Source of the DNA: Nocardiopsis gilva YIM 90087
Lineage (GTDB): Bacteria; Actinomycetota; Actinomycetes; Streptosporangiales; Streptosporangiaceae
NCBI RefSeq assembly: GCF_002263495.1
Contig: NZ_CP022753.1
Coordinates: 372,001-436,000 of the forward strand
Direction of reading: 5' to 3'
Length of the DNA stretch: 64,000 nt
The notes under the pieces were generated by a model that ran no database searches, was not told the origin of the DNA, and saw nothing but the letters and a program-made list of their open reading frames with translations. Both the position numbers and the translations under genes were made by a program. Shown here piece by piece: positions 9,156-19,010 of the stretch (positions within the stretch are counted from its first letter, which is position 1; every line of letters begins with the position of its first letter).

Positions 9156-9227
9156 CGACGAGTTGACGAATCCGCACAGCTATGCGTCGATCAACGGACC
9201 TGTTGACGTGGCGATGTGCCGACGCAT
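9156..9227. repeat. 8-bp-periodic tract, nine octamers
   Basis: Nine 8-base units from CGACGAGT to CGACGCAT, most of the form [CT]GA[CT]. It ends 27 bp from the stop of cca. Same family as the tract at 9058; the two are separated by about 60 bp of unrelated sequence. Confidence 0.65.
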
Positions 9228-9253
9228 ACAGGGTCGGCACTCCTGGCAATCCG

Positions 9254-10774
9254 CTACAGCTCGCCCTGCTCCTCGGCCCACTTGCGGAGTTCGGCGATCG
9301 CGTCCGCCTTGTCCATGGGGCCGTGTTCCAGGCGCAGTTCCAGCATGTAGCGGTACGCCTTGCCGATCATCGGGCCCGGCTTGATGCCCAGGATCTCCTG
9401 GATCTCGTTACCGTCGAGGTCGGGGCGGATCTTGTTGAGTTCCTCTTCCTCCGCCAGTCGCTCGATGCGGTGCTCGATGTCGTCGTAGGCGCGCGAGAGG
9501 GCCGCGGCCTTGCGGCGGTTGCGGGTCGTGCAGTCGGCGCGGGTAAGGACGTGGAGGCGCTCCAGGAGGTGCCCCGCGTCGCGGGCGTAGCGGCGGACGG
9601 CCGAGTCGGTCCATTCACCCTTGCCGTAGCCGTGGAAGCGCAGGTGCAGGGCCACCAGCCTGCTGACGTCGGCGACGACGTCCTTGGAGAAGCGCAGCGC
9701 GCTCAGGCGGCTCTTGGTCATGGACGCGCCCACCACCTCGTGGTGGTGGAAGGTGACGCGACCGCCCGACTCGAAGGCGCGGGTCTTGGGCTTGCCCACG
9801 TCGTGGAGCAGCGCGGCGAGGCGCAGCACCAGGTCGGGTTTCATGTCCCGCTGCTTCTCCAGGTCGATCGCCTGGTCCAGGACGGTCAGCGAGTGCTCGT
9901 AGACGTCCTTGTGCCGGTGGTGCTCGTCGATCTCCAGGCGCAGCTTGGGGATCTCGGGCAGCACGCAGGAGGCGATCCCCAGGTCCACCATGTGCTCGAT
10001 GCCCACACGCGGGTCGGGGCTCACCATCAGCTTGGTGAGCTCGTCGCGGATGCGCTCCGCCGAGACGATCCTCAGGCGGTCGGCCATGTCCGCGGCCGCG
10101 GCCTTGACCTCCGGCGCGAGCGTGAAGCCGAGCTGGGCGGCGAACCGGATGGCGCGCATGATGCGCAGCGGGTCGTCGCTGAAGGAGTCCTCCGGGCGGC
10201 CCGGCGTGCGCAGGCGGCGCTCGCGGAGGTCGCTGAGGCCGCCGAACGGGTCGATGAACTCGCGCCCCGGCAGGTGGACCGCCATCGCGTTGACCGTGAA
10301 GTCCCGCCGCACCAGGTCCTCGTACAGCGAGCTCCCGTAGTCCACCTCGGGCTTGCGGGACTTGGGCTGGTAGGACTCGCTCCGGTAGGTGGTGATCTCC
10401 AGCTGGTAGCCGCCCTTGCGCAGCCCCACCGTGCCGAAGTCGATCCCGACCGTCCACACCGCGTCGGCCCAGCCGTCGATCAGCTTGAGGATGGTCTGCG
10501 GCACCGCGTCGGTGGTCAGGTCCAGGTCGTGCACCTCGCGCCCGAGCAGGGCGTCGCGCACCGGACCGCCCACCAGGGCCAGTTCGTGGCCGGCGGCGGC
10601 GAAGAGGTCGCCGAGCTCCGTGGCGATGGTGTCGATCGAGCCGAACAGCCCGGTGATCGCGGCCTTCTGTGCGTCCGTCAGCTCCGCGGGAGCGGTCGAC
10701 GGGGACGAAGAGGACGCCGTCCCGTCGAGGGGGTCGGGACGCGGGGTTTCACCTGGAAGCGCAGTGTTCGGCAC
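9254..10774 (-). CDS. cca: CCA tRNA nucleotidyltransferase
   Basis: Adds or repairs the 3' CCA of tRNAs in the cytosol. 506 residues from a GTG start that removes an implausible Thr/Pro-rich extension. Nucleotidyltransferase motif GGPVRDALLGREVHDLDL, then YEDLVRRDFTVNAMA and the RIMRAIRFAAQLGF neck. The C-terminal half carries an HD-type phosphohydrolase domain (AALLHDVGKPKTR). This class II form with an HD domain is typical of actinobacteria (PcnA/Rv3907c type). It is divergent from the next envelope gene, as in mycobacteria. Confidence 0.93.
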   Translation of the reverse strand: MPNTALPGETPRPDPLDGTASSSSPSTAPAELTDAQKAAITGLFGSIDTIATELGDLFAAAGHELALVGGPVRDALLGREVHDLDLTTDAVPQTILKLIDGWADAVWTVGIDFGTVGLRKGGYQLEITTYRSESYQPKSRKPEVDYGSSLYEDLVRRDFTVNAMAVHLPGREFIDPFGGLSDLRERRLRTPGRPEDSFSDDPLRIMRAIRFAAQLGFTLAPEVKAAAADMADRLRIVSAERIRDELTKLMVSPDPRVGIEHMVDLGIASCVLPEIPKLRLEIDEHHRHKDVYEHSLTVLDQAIDLEKQRDMKPDLVLRLAALLHDVGKPKTRAFESGGRVTFHHHEVVGASMTKSRLSALRFSKDVVADVSRLVALHLRFHGYGKGEWTDSAVRRYARDAGHLLERLHVLTRADCTTRNRRKAAALSRAYDDIEHRIERLAEEEELNKIRPDLDGNEIQEILGIKPGPMIGKAYRYMLELRLEHGPMDKADAIAELRKWAEEQGEL

Positions 10775-10921
10775 ACCACCAGAGGGTAGGCGCCCTTTTC
10801 CCCTCGTGCGAATCGGCGGCGTGAATGCTGCGGTGGTATCCGCACGAGAAGGTATCGTCTGATTGATCCACCGTGCCCGTTGATCCACCGCGCTCGGAGT
10901 GTTCCCCCGCGGAGCCGTCGC

Positions 10922-13471
10922 GTGCTGAGGGGGTCACGGTGGCACCTGCGTCAGCGATCTCCCGCGGCCAACATCAAACCGACTCGGAAATCTTCTCGCG
11001 TGCGTCGACTTGCTCATTTCGGTGCGGTCGTGGCCACGACCGCCGTTCTGGTTCCGGCTCTGGCCGCGGTCGCTCCTGCTCAACCGGCCGCCGCCACACC
11101 AGCAACCGTCCCACGGGACGACTCCGCCAAGGGCGGCCAAGCGCTCACCGTCGAGGGCATCTCCCCCCAGACCGTCGGTAAGAAGAGCACCGTCAAGGTC
11201 ACCGGCCGGGTCACCAACACCACCGACGACGAACTGGCCGACGTCACGGTCCGGCTCCGGTACTCCCGCTACCCGTTCAGCGACCGCTCCCAACTCAGCT
11301 CCTACGCTTCCGGCGACGGTGCGCAGCCGCAGGTCGGTGGCCCCAAGACCGAGCTCGACAAGCCGCTGAAGCCCGGAGAGTCCGCCACCTACTCGCTGAA
11401 GGTCAAGGCCGAGGACATGCGCCTGCGCGACTTCGGCGTCTACCCCCTGGCCGTCGACATGACGGACGGGTCCGGCCACGCGGAGGACACCCGCTACACC
11501 TATCTCCCCTACGAGGGCGAGTCCTCGCCCGACCCGGTCGACATCGCCTGGGTCTGGCCGCTGATGGACGACCCGCAGCGCGCCGACGACGACACCTTCC
11601 TCAGCGACGGCCTGTCCACGAGCCTGGGGCCCAACGGGCGGCTCGGGCGGCTCCTGGTCGCCGGGGCGCAGGACGACGACATCACCCTGGAGCCGACGAC
11701 CGACGCGTCGGCCCCGCCGGCCGACACCCCCGGCGCGACTCCGGACGCCGAGGCAACGGCCACGGACACGACCGAGGAGAAGGCCGAAGACGGCGACGGC
11801 GGTGAGAAGGGCGACCAGGGAGACAAGGACGCCGACCGGGTCCCGGTCACCTGGTCCGTCGACCCCGCACTGCTGGACGACATCGCGCGCCTGGGCAACG
11901 GCACCTACCAGGTGTTGCAGCAGACCGGGAAGCCGACGGCCACCACGGGGGACGCCGCCCCCACCACTCTCTCCCGGGACCCCAGCCCCACCGCCCAGCA
12001 GTGGCTGCGCCAAGCGCGGACGGGGCTCGACGGCGCTCCCATCATCACCACTCCCTATGCCAACGCCGACATCGCCGCGCTCCTCCGCCAGGACCTGCGC
12101 GCCGACGCGGAGGCGGCGGTCTCGCTCGGCGGGGAGACCGTCGAGAATGTTCTCGGCACCGAAGCCGACACCTCCGTGGCGTGGCCCGCCGGCGGGCTCA
12201 TGAACTCCGAGACCCGCGACTTCCTCAGTGAGCGCGGCGCCACGACCTTCCTCCTGAGCGACACCGCCCTGCCCGCCCGCTCCTCCCACGGCGGGACCCC
12301 GCCCGCCCAGGCCACGCTTGCGGCCGGGGACTCCGGGGCCGACGCCACCGCCCTCGTCGTCGACAGCGGGCTGCGCGACGCCCTCGCCCAGCCCAGCCGC
12401 GGCGCCGGGGACGCCGCTCTGGCGTCGCAGCGGTTCGCCGCCGAGACCGCGATGATCGCCGCCGAAGGCGGGGACGACCGCACGGTCGTGGCCGCCCCGC
12501 CGCGCGACTGGAACCCCGGAGCGGACTTCGCCGCGAACGTGCTGCGGGCCAGCGAGAAGCTGCCGTGGCTCGACCCGGTCGCGCTCGGCGACATCGAGGT
12601 CAACGCCAAGGACGAGGCGCAGCGCGGCCGGCTCACCTACCCCGAAAAGGGCGCCCAGTCCGAGCTCACCGGCACCTACCTCGAAGAGGTCGACGAGGTC
12701 CGCAAGGACATCCGGCTGTTCAACACCATCCTGACCGACGACACGGATCCGTTCCGCCCGGCGATCCTGCGCCTGGAGTCCGCGTCCTGGCGCGACGACA
12801 AGACCACGGCCGCCCAGGCCCGCGCGCTGGTGGCGCGGGCGGTCACGCTCAGCCGGGAGGACGTGCACATCATTCCCGGCGAGACGGTGACCCTGGCCAG
12901 CAAGACCGGCAAGATCGGGGTCCTGGTCGCCAACGACCTGGAGAAGGAGACGGTCACCGTCAACCTCTCCATCTACTCGGAGAACAACGAGCGGCTGAGC
13001 GTCGGCAAGTACAAGAAGGAGATGACGCTCCGCCCCGGCCGCAAGACCACGGTCTACGTGCCGCTGTCCGCCCGGATCAACGGCCGCACCGTGCTCAATC
13101 TGAGCCTGCAGAACGCCGACGGCGAGCCGATCTCCGAGGAGGTGCCGCTGCCGGTCAACGCCACGGGTCTGGGCACCCAGGCGCTCCTCATCAGCGCGAT
13201 CGGCGCGCTCATCCTGGTGATCGCGCTCGCTCCGCGGGCGCTGCGCAAGTGGGCGCGCAAGCGCGCGGAGCGTGTCGGCGGTTCTGAGAGCGCCGAGAGC
13301 GCGGGCGCCGCTGGTGACGGAACCGGCGGCGGGCCCGGGGGTGACGGTGACAACGCACCGGGCGCCATGCAGCACAATGGCAGGGGCTCGTCCACGGAGG
13401 GCGAGCGCCCCGACGGGAGCGCGGGATCCGGCACCGCGACGACCGGTGACCCGGCGAGCGACACGTCCTGA
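10922..13471 (+). CDS. DUF6049-type secreted/membrane protein (Rv3909-like)
   Basis: Large exported protein of unknown function, 849 residues from a GTG with GGAG 7 bases upstream. The start is uncertain; GTG 11000 would also leave a usable signal. A signal-like hydrophobic segment (FGAVVATTAVLVPALAAVAPA) precedes an extracellular part with CARDB-like beta repeats (VTGRVTNTTDDELADVTVRL), and a single C-terminal membrane helix (ALLISAIGALILVIALA, about residue 755). The tail is disordered and cytoplasmic. The gene always precedes murJ in actinobacteria, so a role in cell-wall assembly is inferred from context. Confidence 0.8.
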   Translation: MLRGSRWHLRQRSPAANIKPTRKSSRVRRLAHFGAVVATTAVLVPALAAVAPAQPAAATPATVPRDDSAKGGQALTVEGISPQTVGKKSTVKVTGRVTNTTDDELADVTVRLRYSRYPFSDRSQLSSYASGDGAQPQVGGPKTELDKPLKPGESATYSLKVKAEDMRLRDFGVYPLAVDMTDGSGHAEDTRYTYLPYEGESSPDPVDIAWVWPLMDDPQRADDDTFLSDGLSTSLGPNGRLGRLLVAGAQDDDITLEPTTDASAPPADTPGATPDAEATATDTTEEKAEDGDGGEKGDQGDKDADRVPVTWSVDPALLDDIARLGNGTYQVLQQTGKPTATTGDAAPTTLSRDPSPTAQQWLRQARTGLDGAPIITTPYANADIAALLRQDLRADAEAAVSLGGETVENVLGTEADTSVAWPAGGLMNSETRDFLSERGATTFLLSDTALPARSSHGGTPPAQATLAAGDSGADATALVVDSGLRDALAQPSRGAGDAALASQRFAAETAMIAAEGGDDRTVVAAPPRDWNPGADFAANVLRASEKLPWLDPVALGDIEVNAKDEAQRGRLTYPEKGAQSELTGTYLEEVDEVRKDIRLFNTILTDDTDPFRPAILRLESASWRDDKTTAAQARALVARAVTLSREDVHIIPGETVTLASKTGKIGVLVANDLEKETVTVNLSIYSENNERLSVGKYKKEMTLRPGRKTTVYVPLSARINGRTVLNLSLQNADGEPISEEVPLPVNATGLGTQALLISAIGALILVIALAPRALRKWARKRAERVGGSESAESAGAAGDGTGGGPGGDGDNAPGAMQHNGRGSSTEGERPDGSAGSGTATTGDPASDTS

Positions 13472-13593
13472 CGCGCGGGCACCGCCGGCTCTTCCCCGAA
13501 CGACGATCGCGCCCGCGCCCCGCAACCATCCCCCACCACCCGAACCGGACACGCCGCGCGCGGCAGTCCACCTCGCGAAAGGAGCCGAGGCCG

Positions 13594-15279
13594 GTGGCAA
13601 CCGACACCGCGAACGGCAGTGACGAGACCTCCTCCGCCACCAGCGGAGGGTCCGGGTCATCCGGAGGCGCAATGCGTTCCAGCATGGTCATGGCCATCGG
13701 CACGATGGTGTCGCGGGTGACGGGATTCCTGCGCACGATCGTGCTCGCCGCCGCCCTCGGCACCAAGCTCCTGGCGGACGCCTACAACACCGCCAACACC
13801 ATCCCGTTCATCATCAACGACCTGCTCATCGGCGGTCTGATGGCGAGCGTGATCATCCCGTTCCTGGTCAAGCGGCGCAAGCGCGACGACGACGGCGGGG
13901 CGAAGACCGAGAACCGGCTGTTCACCGCCACGGTGCTGGTGCTGCTGGTCATCACCGCCATCGCGATCATCGCCGCCGAGCTGCTGATCCGCCTCTACGC
14001 GAGCAAGTTCACCCCGGACCAGACCGAGGTCTCGGTCTACCTGGCGCGCTTCCTGCTCGCCCAGATCTTCTTCGTCGGCCTCAGCGGCCTGATCAGCGCC
14101 ATGCTCAACACCCGCGACAAGTTCGGCGCGCCGGTGTGGGCCCCGGTCCTGAACAACCTGGTCATCATCACGGTCGGCGCCACCTTCCTCGTCGTCGCCG
14201 GTCCGGGCCGCACGCCCGAAACCGTCACCGAGGGGCAGCTCACGCTCCTCGGCGCGGGCACCGCCATGGGCATGACGCTGCAGGCCGTCGTGCTGATGCT
14301 GTCCGTGTGGCGCGCGGGCTTCCGCTGGCGCCCCCGCCTCGACCTGCGCGGCTCCGGCCTGGGCGAGGCGCTGGGTACCGCGGGGTGGATGCTCATCTAC
14401 ACCTTCATGTTGCAGATGGGCTTCGTCATCACCGCCAACATCGCCAACGCCGCGAACGTCGCCAACCAGGCGGCGGGGCACGCCGCGGGTGCCGGGCTCA
14501 CCGCCTACAACTACGCCTACCAGCTGTTCCAGCTGCCCTACGCGATCATCGCGGTCTCCCTCATCACCGTGCTGCTGCCGAAGATGAGCGCGCACGCCGA
14601 CGACGAGCGCTGGGACGAGGTGCGCGCCGGCTTCTCCCGCACGCTGCGCGTCTCGGCGATGGTCCTGGTCCCGCTCGCGCTCGCGATGGCCCTGTACGCG
14701 GTGCAGCTGTCGGTGCTCGTGTTCTCGCGCGGCAGCACGTCGGTGGCCGACGCGCAGAACATCGGTCTGGTGCTCGCGGTGATGTCGCTCGGCCTGGTGC
14801 CGTTCACCATCTTCCAGCTGATGCTGCGGGTCTTCTACGCCATGGGCGACACCCGCACCCCCGCCCTGATCAGCATCGCCAACGTCTCCGTGCACGCCGC
14901 AGTGGGCTGGACCTCCTACTTCCTGCTGCCGCCGCACCAGGTCATCATGGGCGTCGCCGCCGGGTTCATGCTGTCGTTCGTATCCGGCCTGCTCATCGCG
15001 GGTACGATCCTCAGCCGCCGGCTGGGCGGGCTTGACGGGCGGCGCATCTTTGGCACATTGTTGCGGCTGCACCTGGCAGCGGTGCCGAGCGTCGCCGCCG
15101 GTCTGGGCATCCTCTGGTTCTTCACCGAGCGGTTCGGCCTGAGCCTGGCCACCAACCTCGGTGCTCCCGTCGCCGGATGCGCGGTGGGCGTCGTGCTGTT
15201 CGCGCTCTGCGCCCGGCTGCTGCGGATCCAGGAGCTGAAGGCGGCCACGGACCTGGTCCGCGCACGCCTGGGCCGCTGA
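13594..15279 (+). CDS. murJ: MurJ/MviN-type lipid II flippase, first copy
   Basis: Polytopic membrane protein of 561 residues with about 14 helices. Members of this MOP superfamily flip lipid II to the outer face for peptidoglycan synthesis. Conserved features: VSRVTGFLRTIVLAAALGT at the N-terminus, DAYNTANTIPFIINDLL, and RVFYAMGDTRTPAL in the second half. GTG start after AAAGGAG. Unlike mycobacterial Rv3910 it has no C-terminal kinase-like domain; that part is a separate gene further downstream. A second murJ copy follows 77 bp later. Confidence 0.88.
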   Translation: MATDTANGSDETSSATSGGSGSSGGAMRSSMVMAIGTMVSRVTGFLRTIVLAAALGTKLLADAYNTANTIPFIINDLLIGGLMASVIIPFLVKRRKRDDDGGAKTENRLFTATVLVLLVITAIAIIAAELLIRLYASKFTPDQTEVSVYLARFLLAQIFFVGLSGLISAMLNTRDKFGAPVWAPVLNNLVIITVGATFLVVAGPGRTPETVTEGQLTLLGAGTAMGMTLQAVVLMLSVWRAGFRWRPRLDLRGSGLGEALGTAGWMLIYTFMLQMGFVITANIANAANVANQAAGHAAGAGLTAYNYAYQLFQLPYAIIAVSLITVLLPKMSAHADDERWDEVRAGFSRTLRVSAMVLVPLALAMALYAVQLSVLVFSRGSTSVADAQNIGLVLAVMSLGLVPFTIFQLMLRVFYAMGDTRTPALISIANVSVHAAVGWTSYFLLPPHQVIMGVAAGFMLSFVSGLLIAGTILSRRLGGLDGRRIFGTLLRLHLAAVPSVAAGLGILWFFTERFGLSLATNLGAPVAGCAVGVVLFALCARLLRIQELKAATDLVRARLGR

Positions 15280-15356
15280 CGCCCACGCCTCGATTCGCCG
15301 CCATCTCCCCCTGACCCCTGGGGACCCGGCACCCGCCCCTCACCCCCCGAACCAGA

Positions 15357-17204
15357 ATGTCGAGAACGGTGTCGAACCCTCACCACCAGCCGCCGGAACG
15401 CCCGTACGGCCGTCTCCTGACGCCGGAGGAGGTTCTCGAGGAGGTCGAGCGGGCCGAACCGGACACCGGTCCGGAGACCGGCCTGGCCACCAGCCACGAC
15501 CCCCGCGACTTCGGCGACGCGGGCACCGCCGACCGCCCGGGTGAGGACGGCGACGAGATCGGCGGTGCCGCGCACGCCGCGCCGCCGAACCTGATGCGGT
15601 CCAGCGCCATCATGGCGCTGGGCACCGTGGTCTCCCGGGCCACCGGCTTCATCCGGACGATCGTGCTCGCGGCGGCGTTGGGCACCCAGCTGCTCGGCGA
15701 CGCCTACCAGACCGCGAACATGGTGCCGTTCGCCGTCTACGACCTCCTCATCGGCGGCCTGCTGGCCAGCGTCTTCGTCCCGTTTCTCGTGAAACATAAG
15801 AAGCTGGACTCCGACGGCGGGCAGGCGACCGAGCAGCGGCTGCTGACCGTGGTGCTCGCGGTGCTGGCCGTGCTCACGGTGGTGGCGCTCATCGCCGCGG
15901 AGTGGCTCATCCGGCTGTACGCCGGAGAGTTCACCACCGCGCAGCACGAGGTCGCCGTCCAGCTCGCGCGCTTCCTGCTCGCCCAGATCTTCTTCATCGG
16001 CGCGAGCGGGATCGTCAGCGCCATGCTCAACAGCCGCAACCACTTCGGGGCGCCGATGTGGGCGCCGGTGCTGAACAACCTGGTGATCATCGCCGTCGGG
16101 GTGCTTTTCCTGGCGATCGCCGGGCCGGGCAGCACACCGGAGACCATCACCTCGGGCCAGCTGGCCCTGCTGGGCCTGGGCACCACGGGCGGCCAGGTGC
16201 TGCAGGGCCTCGTCCTGGTGGCGGCGCTGTGGCGCGCGGGCTTCCGCTGGCGTCCCCGTCTCGACCTGCGCGGCTCCGGACTGGGCGAGGCCGTACGCAC
16301 GGCCTCGTGGATGATGCTCTACATCGCCGTCGCGCAGTTCGGGTTGCTGGTGACGACCAACGTCGCCACCCGCGCCGGGGTGCGGGCGGCGGAGGTCGGC
16401 GGGTCGGCGGCCGGTGCCGGCATCACCGCCTACAAGTTCGCGTTCATGCTCTTCCAGATGCCCTACGCGGTCATCGCGGTCTCGGTGATCACGGCGCTGC
16501 TGCCGCGGATGAGCGAACACGTCGCCGAGGGCCGCAAGGACCGGGTGCGCGCGGACTTCTCCCGGGGCTTCCGGCTCTCCTCGGTGCTGATCGTGCCGAT
16601 CTCGGTGGCCATGATCGTGTTCGCCATCCCCTTCTGCGTGCTCATCTACGCGCGCGGCAGCACATCGGTGGCCGACGCGCAGAGCATCGGCGTGATCCTG
16701 ATGGTGTTCTCCGCGATGCTCATCCCGTTCACGCTGTTCCAGCTGCTGCAGCGGGTGTTCTACGCGCTGGGCGACACCCGCACGCCCTCCCTCATCGCGA
16801 TCCCCGCCGAGATCGTGCACGCCGCGGTCGCGATCGCGCTGCTCGTCCTGGCGCCGCCGCGCACCATCGTGGTGCTGCTGCCGGTGGCGTACGGGCTCTA
16901 CTACATCGTGGGCTCGGCGCTGGCGTGGTGGCGGCTGCGCGAGCGGATGAACGGGCTCGACGGTCGACGGACCCTGCGCACCCTGGTACTGCTACATGTG
17001 GCCGCCATCCCCAGCGCGGTCATCGGGGTGGTGCTGGTCGTCCTCACCGGCGGGCTGCCGGGGACCGCGCTCCCGGCGATCACGGCCGTGGCCACGGGAG
17101 GGCTGGTCGGAGGGGTTGTCTACGTCCTGGTGGCCCGTCGGCTTGGGGTGACGGAAGTCACCACATTCTTGGACATGGTGCGGAGCCGCCTACTGCGTCG
17201 CTGA
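15357..17204 (+). CDS. murJ: MurJ/MviN-type lipid II flippase, second copy
   Basis: 615 residues, a tandem paralogue of the preceding gene. A hydrophilic N-terminal extension of about 80 residues (TPEEVLEEVERAEPDTG) comes before the membrane domain. The core repeats the first copy's landmarks: VSRATGFIRTIVLAAALGT, ARFLLAQIFF, WRAGFRWRPRLDLRGSGLGE and RVFYALGDTRTPSL. Several of these stretches are also nearly identical at DNA level, which suggests duplication with later conversion. It is the copy nearer the pseudokinase/sigM genes and so occupies the usual murJ place. Division of labour between the copies is unknown. Confidence 0.87.
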   Translation: MSRTVSNPHHQPPERPYGRLLTPEEVLEEVERAEPDTGPETGLATSHDPRDFGDAGTADRPGEDGDEIGGAAHAAPPNLMRSSAIMALGTVVSRATGFIRTIVLAAALGTQLLGDAYQTANMVPFAVYDLLIGGLLASVFVPFLVKHKKLDSDGGQATEQRLLTVVLAVLAVLTVVALIAAEWLIRLYAGEFTTAQHEVAVQLARFLLAQIFFIGASGIVSAMLNSRNHFGAPMWAPVLNNLVIIAVGVLFLAIAGPGSTPETITSGQLALLGLGTTGGQVLQGLVLVAALWRAGFRWRPRLDLRGSGLGEAVRTASWMMLYIAVAQFGLLVTTNVATRAGVRAAEVGGSAAGAGITAYKFAFMLFQMPYAVIAVSVITALLPRMSEHVAEGRKDRVRADFSRGFRLSSVLIVPISVAMIVFAIPFCVLIYARGSTSVADAQSIGVILMVFSAMLIPFTLFQLLQRVFYALGDTRTPSLIAIPAEIVHAAVAIALLVLAPPRTIVVLLPVAYGLYYIVGSALAWWRLRERMNGLDGRRTLRTLVLLHVAAIPSAVIGVVLVVLTGGLPGTALPAITAVATGGLVGGVVYVLVARRLGVTEVTTFLDMVRSRLLRR

Positions 17205-17444
17205 TCACCCGCAATCGATAACGATGCGTAATAACCTGAAGGGCCTTTATGCGTCTCACGTCCGGTGTACTTGTCCTCCGGGAACGCCATTCGCGCGTCC
17301 TAGCATGGAGCAGCGGTTCTCTGCCGCCACACCCGTCTTTCTCCGAGCTGCCCGAAGGGAGGCCTGGGACAGCCGACATGGCCGGATGCCTCCGCGAGAA
17401 CCCGGGCACGGGGTCCCCCTCGTCCGCCGGACCGTCCAGCCATC

Positions 17445-19010
17445 GTGTCCGTCACTCCCGGCATGAGCACTTTCATGATTGAGCCAGGCGCGTGGCTCGC
17501 AGGCCGCTACCGACTCGACGAACTGGTCAGTGAGACCAGCGGCGCCTCATTCTGGAAGGCCACCGACGAGACGCTCGCCCGACCGGTCGCGGTCTGGACG
17601 TTCGCCGAAGGCTTCCCCCGTACCGGCGACGTGGTCCGCGCGGCCCGCGCCACCAGCCGCATCGCCGACTCCCGTGTCACCCAGGTGTTCGACGCCGACG
17701 ACACCGCCGCCCTCCCCTACGTGGTCGAGGAGTGGGTGGTCGGCCAGTCCCTGGGCGACCTGCTGGCGCAGGGGCCCATGGCGCCCGACCGCGCCGCCGG
17801 CCTGGTCGCCGAGGCCGCCGAGACCCTGGCGACGGCCCACGCCACCGGGCTGTACCACCTCAACCTGACCCCCGGCAAGCTCATGTGGAGCGTCGGCGGC
17901 GCCGTCAAGGTCACCGGCATCGGTGTGGACGCCGCGCTGCGCGGCCTCGCCCCCGATAACCCCGGCCCCCTCGACGCCCAGGGCCTGGGGCGGCTCCTGT
18001 ACGCCGCGCTCACCGCGCACTGGCCCGACGCGTCGTCGCAGCCCGGGCTGCGTCCAGCGCCCGTGATGAACGGCGCCCCCTGCCCGCCGTCCCAGGTCCG
18101 GCCCCAGATCCCCGAGCGCCTGAACGAGATCGTGTGCCGGGCGGCGTTCCAGGCCCCGATGCGCGGCGGTCCGCTGACGACCCCGCGCGAGGTCGCCGAC
18201 GCCCTGGCCGACGTGCCGCGCATGGTGCCGCTGCCCGCCACGATGACCGGCGGTCCGGCCGCGCCGCCCACCGAGCGGGGCACGTCCCGGCACAGCGGCG
18301 AGTTCGAGACTGTGTCGGCAACGGCGTCCCCGCCGCCTCCGCCGCCGAGTCGGCGGCGGCCCGCCGCCGCGCAGCCGGACCCCGGCGGCCCCTCCGGCAC
18401 GTCCTCGGTCACCAAGGTCGCGCTGGGCGTCGTCGCCCTGCTGGTGTTCGTTGCCGTGGTCGCGGGCGCGTGGACCATCGGCAGCAGCTTCGGCGGCTCC
18501 GGCGATCCCTCGGCCGACGGCACCTCGTCGGATGGCGAGGACGGCACGAAGAAGGACGAGGTTCAGCTGGCCGAGCTGGAACCGGAGAGCGCCAAGGGCT
18601 TCGACCCGCCGCCCGGCGACGGCGGCGAGCACGACGGCAACGCGAAGAACGCCATCGACGGCGACCCCTCCACCGAGTGGAAGACCGAGGGCTACACCAG
18701 CGCCGACTTCGGCAAGCTCAAGCCCGGTGTCGGTCTCCTGCTCGACATGGGCGACCCCGTGGAGCTGCACGAGGTCGAGCTCGTCCTGGGCACGGCGGGC
18801 CCCGCCAACCTGGAGATCCGGGTCGGCGACGACACCGACCTGTCCGCACTCGAATCCGCCGCCAGCGCGGATGGAGTCAGCGGCGAGGAAACCGTTAAGC
18901 TTGCCGAGCCGGCCAAGGGGCGCTACGTGGTCGTATGGTTCACTGAACTTCCCCAAGACGGCAAATACCGGGGGACAATCAACGAGGTCAAGCTGCTCGG
19001 GAATACGTGA
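17445..19010 (+). CDS. Membrane pseudokinase with discoidin-like domain (split MviN partner)
   Basis: 521 residues. Residues about 15-270 have a protein-kinase fold (AGRYRLDELVSETSGASFWKA, VVEEWVVGQSLGDLLAQGP), but the catalytic loop reads LYHLNLTPGKLMW with no HRD and no DFG, so it is a pseudokinase. A Pro-rich linker, one membrane helix (VALGVVALLVFVAVVAGAW, about 327-345) and an extracellular F5/8-type C-like domain follow (AIDGDPSTEWKTEGY). In mycobacteria this module is fused to MurJ and recruits an FHA protein. Here it is a separate gene. It overlaps sigM by 4 bases (GTGA), implying coupled translation. The start is uncertain; ATG 17463 is an alternative. Confidence 0.8.
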   Translation: MSVTPGMSTFMIEPGAWLAGRYRLDELVSETSGASFWKATDETLARPVAVWTFAEGFPRTGDVVRAARATSRIADSRVTQVFDADDTAALPYVVEEWVVGQSLGDLLAQGPMAPDRAAGLVAEAAETLATAHATGLYHLNLTPGKLMWSVGGAVKVTGIGVDAALRGLAPDNPGPLDAQGLGRLLYAALTAHWPDASSQPGLRPAPVMNGAPCPPSQVRPQIPERLNEIVCRAAFQAPMRGGPLTTPREVADALADVPRMVPLPATMTGGPAAPPTERGTSRHSGEFETVSATASPPPPPPSRRRPAAAQPDPGGPSGTSSVTKVALGVVALLVFVAVVAGAWTIGSSFGGSGDPSADGTSSDGEDGTKKDEVQLAELEPESAKGFDPPPGDGGEHDGNAKNAIDGDPSTEWKTEGYTSADFGKLKPGVGLLLDMGDPVELHEVELVLGTAGPANLEIRVGDDTDLSALESAASADGVSGEETVKLAEPAKGRYVVVWFTELPQDGKYRGTINEVKLLGNT

